Shown: in pieces, positions 1-6,392 of the stretch
Position numbering within the stretch: position 1 is the stretch's first letter
How the letters are laid out: the number at the start of each line of letters is the position of its first letter
Assembly (NCBI GenBank): GCA_015679605.1
Contig: JAAAVE010000822.1
Span: 826-13,122, forward strand
Direction of reading: 5' to 3'
Origin: Podila epigama
Taxonomy: Eukaryota > Mortierellomycota > Mortierellomycetes > Mortierellales > Mortierellaceae
DNA: 12,297 nucleotides
Program-made: the position numbers and the translations under genes
Notes under the pieces: model-generated
Seen by the model: only the letters and a program-made list of their open reading frames with translations
The model's database searches: none
Told to the model about the DNA's origin: nothing

Positions 1-16
1 AAAAAAAAAAAAAAAG

Positions 17-2377
17 CTAGACAAAGTGAAAGTCACCATTTGGCGTAGAGAGAGTGACCTCGCGGGGCTCTGTAGAAACATCCTTTGGGGCACTGGCGGG
101 TGCATGCCCTCCTAGTCCACCTGTCGATCCCCCGCCCCAACTGTAGCCAAAGAACCACTTGTGGGGGCAGCTTCCGCTACCCCTGCACATCCCTAGGCCA
201 TTTAGTTCAGACTCTAATACCCAATCTGTTAAGGTGACTTGCTCAAGGAATATGCGTCCTTTCATGGCCTTTACAATACCACCATAAGTATAGCCACGAC
301 AAAAGTTCCCTTCAAACTCGGCAAGGTTCTTTGCAACCTTGTCCAGCAGTGTCTGGAACCATTCGTCCGATATTTGCCACCAGCCAGAGAGAGAGAGACT
401 CTTGAGAGTCGGCAAGTCCAAGAAATCATGAAGCCTTGGTTGAGTTATGTCGTCTTGCTCAGATATGAGTCTTTGGTCCTTGGACCTGTACAGGTCTGAC
501 AAGGTCAACTCGCGCTTGTGCACCCCTGCGTCAGTACTAATGGAAAGCTTGATAGTAGCAATATTTGGGCATCCTTGAAGCATTCGGAACTGGAACATGT
601 ACGCAAACTTGGAAGAAAGCACGAGGGAGAAAAGTCTCGGAAGGTACCAATCCCACGTCCAAATCGGTTCCTCCATCGGCCAAGATCCAATCTCACTTTG
701 GGCATTCCCAGGTAAAAGTTCTGAAATAAAGAAATTCTCTGCAACATCATCTATAGCGCCCGTCGAGGACATTCGTATATGGAGCAACTCGAGGTTGGCA
801 GTTGATTGAAGAGTGTCAGGATGGAATTGCAGAGCCGAGTGGCCAAGTAGCTGAAGACCCCTCAGTTGAGGTAGAGACATTGACACGCGCTCGATTTCCT
901 GATGATTGTATGTTGTGCAATTGTCAAGCATTTCAATACGTTCTAACATTAGGCACTTGGAAAGGGTCACTGGGCCCCAGTCGATGGATCTGACGTCTGA
1001 TTTGATATAGATGTATCGAAGGCATGGCAGGTCCATATTAAGATTGACGCGGAGAGCGGGCATGAGAGGCGAAGTTGGAATGTTGTTCTCAGTCAAAATA
1101 AGATAACTCAATGTTTGGCCAAACCCGAACGCAATATCATCGATTTCATCACCAAATGGCTGGGCCCAGTTCTTGAGCGATACATAGTATAGCGGTACTG
1201 GAGAGGGAACTGACTCCGAATCGGCTATAGTAAGAGCTCTGGTATTGATTTGATTGTTCCGTTGCCTCTGTTCCTGAGCAGCCCATTGAAAACTTGTTGG
1301 ACCTGACGAGAATGAGAATAAAGTCTTGAGGTTTCGACAGCGGGGCAAGTAAGGGGGTCGCTCGACCTTGAAGTAGCGAGACCAGGTTTCAGCACGTGTA
1401 TGATAGATCTTCTCCACTCGGTCGAGCTCGATTCGGTCCCAATGGACCACAAAATGCGTCCAGTTGTCGTTGTCTAGGAGGCGAGGTTGGTGCATGACAG
1501 GGAGCAGTGATTGAATCTGGAGCTCTACTTGAGCTGGGACGAATACTCTTTCGTCCAATGGCTGCGACTCGTGAACGAAGCGGAGCGTGCCCTTGAACAG
1601 TTCTGTATGCCTCTGAACAAACAGGACCATTCGTTGGAGTGTAGCGGCGCAATCTTGTTGGAGTTGCAACGCCTTGCTGGTGTCGTTCCCAAAAAGCAAA
1701 TACACTTCGTGTGCAGGATAATTAAACTTTTCATCCAGCAAAAAGGTGACCTCGGTCAAGGACTTTAACCGATGGACGACGTCGATGTACCTCGCCAAGT
1801 CCGATAGTGGAATAGTCAACTGCTGGATCTGTTCAAGGTATGGCGAGCATAAAGCCCAAATCAATGCCTTGAAAAGAACACTGCACAAAATCTTTTGTTG
1901 ACCAGCGAAACCAAGACCATTGCTGCGATAAAACCCAACTGGATGACCGTACTTGCTGTATATCTGAGCAAGGTTGTTCACCTCAAAATATTTAATCGCG
2001 GCTGGGGTAGAGGCGTAGGTTCGGATCAAACGGTGGTCTACACGGAGCACACGGAGGTTGGCCAAATAGTCCACAGAACTCTTTGCTGAGAGTGGAGGCG
2101 GAAAGACACCGCGGATGAGGTTGTCATCATGGTTGACACGGTCAATAAGCATCTCAAGAAGGGAGTGCGTGGTGGGCTTGACAAGGTTCATACCAAACGT
2201 CTCGTGGAATCGGGTTTGAAATGGATTGCTGTATAGATATGGCAACGCAGCTTGATTCATGGCAGAGTTGGTTTGGAGGATGCGGGCGAGGGTCACTACA
2301 TCGCCATCGTCTGCCAATGCTTGGAAAATAGAGAAAAGACATTCGAGGGGCAGCCGCGGCATTGACATCATTGACAT
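17..2377 (-). CDS. F-box protein with leucine-rich-repeat-like segments
   Basis: The protein probably acts as a substrate-receptor subunit of an SCF (Skp1-cullin-F-box) ubiquitin ligase; this follows from the family, and the substrate is unknown. The frame is open from 2452, but codons above 2377 lack an ATG. The first ATG at 2377 sits in a good context (ACCACCATG) and gives 786 residues; in-frame ATGs at 2371, 2368 and 2362 are alternatives. Residues about 7-50 look like an F-box (PRLPLECLFSIFQAL, then a Leu/Ala-rich helix and LPYLY). From about residue 420 onward, segments such as LSYLILTEN, LRYIYIK, LERIEML, LRGLQLLG, LELLHIR, LPRLFSLVLSS and LPTLKSLSLSG recur at roughly 25-50 residue spacing, as in degenerate leucine-rich repeats. 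The C-terminus is Gly/Ser/Pro-rich. No intron is needed, unlike every other gene here. The stop codon lies 16 bases from the window edge. The family call is good; the function is generic. Confidence 0.8.
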   Translation of the reverse strand: MSMMSMPRLPLECLFSIFQALADDGDVVTLARILQTNSAMNQAALPYLYSNPFQTRFHETFGMNLVKPTTHSLLEMLIDRVNHDDNLIRGVFPPPLSAKSSVDYLANLRVLRVDHRLIRTYASTPAAIKYFEVNNLAQIYSKYGHPVGFYRSNGLGFAGQQKILCSVLFKALIWALCSPYLEQIQQLTIPLSDLARYIDVVHRLKSLTEVTFLLDEKFNYPAHEVYLLFGNDTSKALQLQQDCAATLQRMVLFVQRHTELFKGTLRFVHESQPLDERVFVPAQVELQIQSLLPVMHQPRLLDNDNWTHFVVHWDRIELDRVEKIYHTRAETWSRYFKVERPPYLPRCRNLKTLFSFSSGPTSFQWAAQEQRQRNNQINTRALTIADSESVPSPVPLYYVSLKNWAQPFGDEIDDIAFGFGQTLSYLILTENNIPTSPLMPALRVNLNMDLPCLRYIYIKSDVRSIDWGPVTLSKCLMLERIEMLDNCTTYNHQEIERVSMSLPQLRGLQLLGHSALQFHPDTLQSTANLELLHIRMSSTGAIDDVAENFFISELLPGNAQSEIGSWPMEEPIWTWDWYLPRLFSLVLSSKFAYMFQFRMLQGCPNIATIKLSISTDAGVHKRELTLSDLYRSKDQRLISEQDDITQPRLHDFLDLPTLKSLSLSGWWQISDEWFQTLLDKVAKNLAEFEGNFCRGYTYGGIVKAMKGRIFLEQVTLTDWVLESELNGLGMCRGSGSCPHKWFFGYSWGGGSTGGLGGHAPASAPKDVSTEPREVTLSTPNGDFHFV

Positions 2378-2945
2378 GGTGGTTGGCAATGAACAAAAGA
2401 GATGATGGATTTCATGGTGTCTGGAAATGAACAGAACGACGACAAGTGGCAAACGTCGCGGTACACGTGGGTGACATAATTATTGTAGACACGCCGTAAA
2501 AAACACCTTCAGTAGGTGAACGGGTCACAAGAGGAAGACAGGGATATCAAAAGAAGAAGAATCTGATAACAACAGTAGAAAGTTGGATACTCTATATCTC
2601 GCAGCAACCGTTTGAAGAGAAAGCAAACCTTTTAGCCTGCTTGCCCAATGCCCAGTGGCCAATGCTCAATGCTTGAGTAAGGTGAGGTGTAGACAAGGTC
2701 AGAATAGTCATTCTTTCAAACGCTTGGGGCAACAGTGACACGGTTGACTCACTTTGCCCCAATGGTTGTTCTCAAACTGACCCACTGTCAAATTGTCAAA
2801 TTGCATAAAAAGGGTCGTCTCATCTGCACAAACAGTTGATATACCCCAAACAGTGTACCACCAATAACAACAATTTCAACCATTTCAACAATTTCAACAG
2901 CAACAACAAAGAACACATCCTCATCAACCACCCCTTCGAAACAAC
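2378..2945. promoter_or_regulatory. Divergent intergenic region between the F-box gene and the methyltransferase
   Basis: These 568 bases hold no supported gene and separate two outward-facing start codons. For the plus-strand gene there is a TATA-like CATAAAAA at 2804-2811, immediately after a tandem 8-base repeat (GTCAAATT at 2787-2794 and 2795-2802). From about 2862 to 2945 the sequence is a CAA/ATTTCAAC-rich leader that runs into the methyltransferase ATG, typical of unstructured fungal 5' untranslated regions. No clear core promoter for the minus-strand F-box gene was recognised. The assignment is by position and composition only. Confidence 0.5.
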
Positions 2946-3996
2946 ATGGTCCAACAACCTTCCTCCGATACCCAGCACAATCACCAGAGCAAGGACCAAT
3001 GGTCCTCCCAAAAATATGTCAAGAATGCCTCCTTCGTACCAGCTCTCGGTGCACCCGTAGTGCAGCTGTTGAATCCCCTCCCTCATGAACGTATCCTCGA
3101 TCTGGGCGCTGGCGACGGTGTCTTGACAGTCGACCTCGAAAAGCAATGTCACTCAGTCGTGGCAATCGATTCCAGTGCCGAAATGATTCGCGCCGCCCAA
3201 GAAATCGGCTGCAAGGATGCCCGTGTCGTCGATGGTCATGATCTAGTCGATCACGAGATTGCAGATGGCCAGTTTGACGCCGTCTTTTCTAATGCAGGTT
3301 TGTCCCTGGAGCAGCAGCCAAAAAAAAAAAAAAACTGAAGGATGTCAACTCTAGAATTCATACACTCTGTATCCTCACTCATCATCCATTTCCTTTGTCT
3401 ATTCAGCATTGCATTGGATGAAGCGCGATCCAGAAAGAGTCATCCAGGGTGTCCACAAGGCATTGAAGCCCAACGGACGCTTTGTAGCTGAGGTAAATCC
3501 GATAAAGATGGAATTCAGATGAACTGTGACGTACCAAGAAGAAGAAGAAAAAGAAGAAGAGGGTGATTCTGAAGAAGAAAAGAATCTATGGTTAACAGTA
3601 CATTATCAATTTTTCCTTGATTCACATTAGTGCGGTGGGTACATGAACTGTGCAGAGGTCAGGGGAGCCCTCCATGCAGCTCTCCGCAGACGAGGACATG
3701 ATGCCGACAAGTATGATCCATGGTTCTTCCCTGGACCCAGCACGTACCGCAAGATGCTTGAAGAGAATGGGTTCCAGGTCGAATCTCTGGAACTCATCCC
3801 ACGCTTGACCAAACTCAATACCGACATTGCAGGTTGGGTTGACACGTTTGGTTTTGCGTTCCTCGCCCCGATCGAGAACGAAGCTGAGCGTCAGGAGATG
3901 GTCCGCGAGGTACAAGAGACCTTGAAGTTCTCATGCGATAACGGCGACTGGCACATCATGTATGTCCGTCTGCGCTTCAAGGCGACCAAGGTGTAG
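2946..3996 (+). CDS. Class I SAM-dependent methyltransferase (three exons)
   Basis: This predicted soluble enzyme transfers a methyl group from S-adenosylmethionine to an unknown small-molecule acceptor. Exons are 2946-3297, 3407-3492 and 3631-3996, joined in phase 1 and phase 0, giving 267 residues. Introns begin GTTTGT and GTAAAT and end TTCAG and TTAG. Residues 50-60 (ILDLGAGDGVL) are the glycine-rich SAM-binding motif I, VVAIDSS near 72-78 holds the acidic residue that contacts the ribose, and FDAVFSNAALHWM (110-122) is the motif II/III region created by joining exons 1 and 2. The C-terminal part (TFGFAFLAPI, MYVRLRF) matches the conserved tail of a bacterial-like family annotated only as methyltransferase domain proteins. 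The usual AEFGG after strand 5 is AECGG here, exactly at the second splice junction. Intron 1 carries a 15-A run and intron 2 a GAA tract. The family is confident; the substrate is not. Confidence 0.85.
3535..3582 (+). repeat. GAA-rich purine tract in methyltransferase intron 2
   Basis: An imperfect GAA microsatellite (AAGAAGAAGAAGAAAAAGAA and a second GAAGAAGAAAAG block) occupies the middle of the 138-base intron. It is non-coding in the spliced model. GAA tracts can act as splicing enhancers or simply be slippage products; nothing here distinguishes these. Confidence 0.6.
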
Positions 3997-4197
3997 GTAG
4001 ATTGACGGGACTCTTAAAAATCGCGGTGGCATCCAGCCGTTGGCATGTTATCCATCCAATAAAAATTTCTAGCCAATCACAGCCCGACAACTGCCACTTT
4101 GACCCCTCACTCATTTTCTCTTTTTGACTTTTTTTTTTTAAATTTGTAACCATCACCTCACATCTCTTCACTCACTCAAAAACAAATAAACAACAAC
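3997..4197 (+). promoter_or_regulatory. Short spacer: methyltransferase 3' end and SEC66 promoter/leader
   Basis: Only 201 bases separate the methyltransferase stop from the SEC66 ATG, so 3' processing signals and a promoter must share them. Visible elements are an AATAAA-containing CCAATAAAAATT near 4055-4066, a CCAAT core (AGCCAATCAC) near 4072-4081, a 10-T run near 4130-4139, and a CAA-rich leader (ACAAATAAACAACAACATG) ending at the start codon. Roles are inferred from position. Confidence 0.45.
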
Positions 4198-5029
4198 ATG
4201 GGATCTGTCTTGCTCGCCATTACCTATATCGGAGGATGGATCCTCTCGATGCGCATCTTTGGTTACTTCTGGAAGAACAGGAAGCTGGGTAAGCAGTGCT
4301 TGAGCTTGAGCCCTTTTATATGTCCAGAGACATGAAGCGCAATCTGTTTATATATTTTTCATCAGCACAAATTTCAGTCAACGTGTCTGGATGCAACAAA
4401 CAAGGCTTAGAACCTTTCGGATGAGGCATAGGAACAAACAAGCATCACTTACTTGACATCATCTTTATGATGTCGGGAAAGGAAGAAAATGAAATAGTAA
4501 TCAAAACGTAAATGGGAACCATGGGAACCATACCACTAATCAATCTTTCAACTGTGCCTGTCATATTGCAACTGTAGCCATCAACGATGCCGAGCCCTGG
4601 TTCCCTGAACACGTTGCCCGTAACCAGTACATTGCTCTCCTGCAGCAGGAAGAACCCGAAGCATCCGACAATCAGCTGATGGCTGCGCTTCTGCGTCGCG
4701 CAATGGAAGATGTTGTCCGCGTCCTCTCTATGCGTGAAGACAAGCAGGTGTTGGCCAACCTGGTCAAGCAGGGCACTTTGGGTGATGACATCTGGACCCA
4801 GTTCACTCTATCAGAAAAGGAGCTTGAAAGCGAGATCATGGCTGTCATCGAGGAGGCCAACACTTTCAAGGAGGGTTGGGGTCAGACCATTCTTCAATCC
4901 GCCAGCGAGATGGTTATGCACGAAAAGACAAAGCAGTTGAAGAACGAGATGGCTGCCAGGAAAGAGGAGGAGCACCACAAGCAGGCCTTGAAGGAGCAGC
5001 AGAAGGCGAACAAGACTGCCACCAACTAA
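4198..5029 (+). CDS. SEC66: Sec66 (Sec71) subunit of the Sec62/Sec63 post-translational translocon
   Basis: Sec66 is a small ER membrane protein that, with Sec62, Sec63 and Sec72, helps the Sec61 channel import proteins after translation. Exons are 4198-4288 and 4578-5029, joined in phase 1 across a 289-base intron (GTAAGC...TGTAG), giving 180 residues against about 206 in yeast. Residues about 4-25 form a hydrophobic segment (VLLAITYIGGWILSMRIFGY) followed by basic WKNRK, consistent with an N-terminal membrane anchor and a cytosolic body. EPWFPEH (35-41), ALLRRAMEDVVRVL (67-80), LVKQGTLGDDIW (92-103) and the GW after an acidic helix (130-131) match the conserved Sec66 core. The C-terminus from about 145 is a charged Lys/Glu/Gln-rich helix, probably a coiled coil. 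The spliced join restores KLAINDAEPWFPEH. I am fairly sure of the family. Confidence 0.87.
4512..4529 (+). repeat. Tandem 9-base duplication in the SEC66 intron
   Basis: ATGGGAACC occurs twice in direct succession. It lies in the intron about 50 bases before the acceptor and is probably a simple slippage duplication without function. Confidence 0.6.
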
Positions 5030-5305
5030 AAGTCTTTTTGAGAAATACCATACAACATTATCTTTTTCTGTTTTCTTTCAATTCAATTTTCTTTCCTTCT
5101 TGCAAACCAGCATGCATCGCAAACCCCATATCGATCTTCAAATAACATTCAACCAATCCTCACCGATCAATGTCTTTTTCTTTGGCTGTAGAGTACTGTA
5201 CTTTTCATCACTACATTGTTCTTTATTCACTCCTCAATACATCACTGGTCATCGTTTTGCGTTAAACTAAAAAACTTACAAAAGTTAACGCGCACGACTG
5301 TCAAG
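5030..5305. other. Convergent 3' intergenic region of SEC66 and SUB1
   Basis: These 276 bases hold the tail-to-tail 3' untranslated regions of SEC66 (plus) and SUB1 (minus). The left half is T-rich with repeated TTTTCT/TTCTTT blocks on the plus strand. No canonical AATAAA is visible directly after the SEC66 stop, and no further gene is supported. Confidence 0.5.
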
Positions 5306-6050
5306 TCAATCTGCCTTGGACGATGAAGATGAGTTAGCTGTAGACGAAAGCGCGGCGATCGTTTTAGAGATCTCATCGGCATGTTCAAGGATGAAGCGGA
5401 ACTGGGCTGGATTCAAAGAGATGCCCTTCTTGCCAGGCAGCATTTTCTTATCTTTGTCCTGGTAGTATTCGCGAATGTCGATCAAGACGTTATTCTGCCA
5501 TGCTCTCACTGTCAGTCGTTTCTTCTTGCCGGGTTCAAGCTGTTTATATTGTGGTAGAGAGGGAACGAAGAGGTGAATTTACGTGAAGTTTTTATCGACT
5601 GCAGATCGCCTTTTTGTCCATTTTCTTCTGTTACCGTTTGTAGAGTACCTCAAGATAAGTATCGCCATCATCGTTCTTGCGGCCAACAGGAGCCTACACG
5701 CGACAAGGGTAAAAAAAAAAGCTGTTAGTCAAGGCATTCAATACAGGTCTACACAAAGCTTTTTTTTCTCATTGTGATATTGCCTGGCCATAGACTAACC
5801 TTCACAGTCTTTTGTTTTTTTGGAGTGCCCTTTGATTCAGATGTGTTGTTGTTGTCTTCGTTCGATTCGACAATTTCAAACTCTACAGTCTGTTGCCAGA
5901 CCAATGAACAGTGAAAAGTTGTAAGAGCAATTCAGTCAGAGTAACATGTAATGATCCCTTTTTTTTAGGCTACGAGATTCATTCAAGACAACTGTTAGTA
6001 ACCTTGGGCTCATTGTCCGTGTCCTCTGCGGTATCATGGGGTCGTTTCAT
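5306..6050 (-). CDS. SUB1: Transcriptional coactivator Sub1/PC4 (four exons)
   Basis: Sub1/PC4 is a nuclear single-stranded-DNA-binding protein that assists RNA polymerase II initiation and re-initiation and genome stability. Read on the minus strand, exons are 6050-6003 (MKRPHDTAEDTDNEPK), 5889-5800, 5693-5649 and 5539-5306; introns of 113, 106 and 109 bases have GT..AG ends and all junctions are phase 0. The protein is 138 residues. The acidic/Ser/Asn-rich N-terminus with a basic TPKKQKTVK patch (38-46) precedes the PC4 domain at about 58-125: GKKKRLTVRAWQNNVLIDIR, EYYQ, then MLPGKKGISLNPAQF, the strands and helix that form the DNA-binding dimer. Exon 3 (45 bases) supplies GDTYLE, which precedes the first beta strand. 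A Ser-rich tail ends the protein. The exon 2 acceptor could instead lie 9 bases downstream (losing TVE). The gene is convergent with SEC66 and divergent from the NADPH oxidase. Confidence 0.88.
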
Positions 6051-6388
6051 TATGATGTTCTTTGTCGTGTTCTTAAAAATAGTTGACGCATGCAAAAATA
6101 AAGAAAAAAAAAAATAAACTCCATTGAGGGTTGCCACCAAGTTGGACCCGTGACCTGTACTTCAAGGAGAGAGAGAGTGGGAGAGCGAGAAGTAGAGAGA
6201 TGCACTTTTCAAAGGGGGTCGGCCATTCCCTTGAAACGCTCTTTGGGCAAGGGTCACCTTGTTCAATGGTTGTCTGTCTAAAGGATGACATTCACTTTTT
6301 GACAAGGAACTAAAAACTAGACAATGTCACTTTCAGACTTTACATTCACCTCGACAACTCAGCGCATGCTTCAAAAAGAAAAATTGAA
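6051..6388. promoter_or_regulatory. Shared divergent promoter region of SUB1 and the NADPH oxidase
   Basis: The two start codons are 338 bases apart and face outward. Next to SUB1 the minus strand reads as a T-rich stretch (6098-6117 on plus is nearly pure A), a plausible nucleosome-poor core. A GA-rich tract (about 6165-6200) lies centrally. No obvious TATA box for the oxidase was found. The last part holds an upstream ORF, listed separately. Co-regulation of the two genes is possible but not shown. Confidence 0.45.
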
Positions 6389-6392
6389 ATGA
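6324..6392 (+). promoter_or_regulatory. Upstream ORF whose stop overlaps the NADPH oxidase start (ATGA)
   Basis: An ATG at 6324 opens a 22-codon ORF (MSLSDFTFTSTTQRMLQKEK, then Leu-Lys) with a second in-frame ATG at 6366. Its TGA (6390-6392) overlaps the oxidase ATG (6389-6391) as ATGA. If the transcript starts upstream of 6324 or 6366, ribosomes would end at the main start, allowing reinitiation or reducing translation. Whether the ORF is transcribed cannot be told from the sequence, and in-frame ATG 6401 offers a start clear of the overlap. Confidence 0.4.

Noticed and set aside
1-16. 15-base A run as a poly(A) tail or cloning remnant
   Set aside because: It lies downstream of the minus-strand F-box stop, where it would read as poly-T, so it is not a tail of that gene; genomic A runs are common in this window.
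3622-3915. 97-codon minus-strand frame
   Set aside because: It is a shadow of methyltransferase exon 3.
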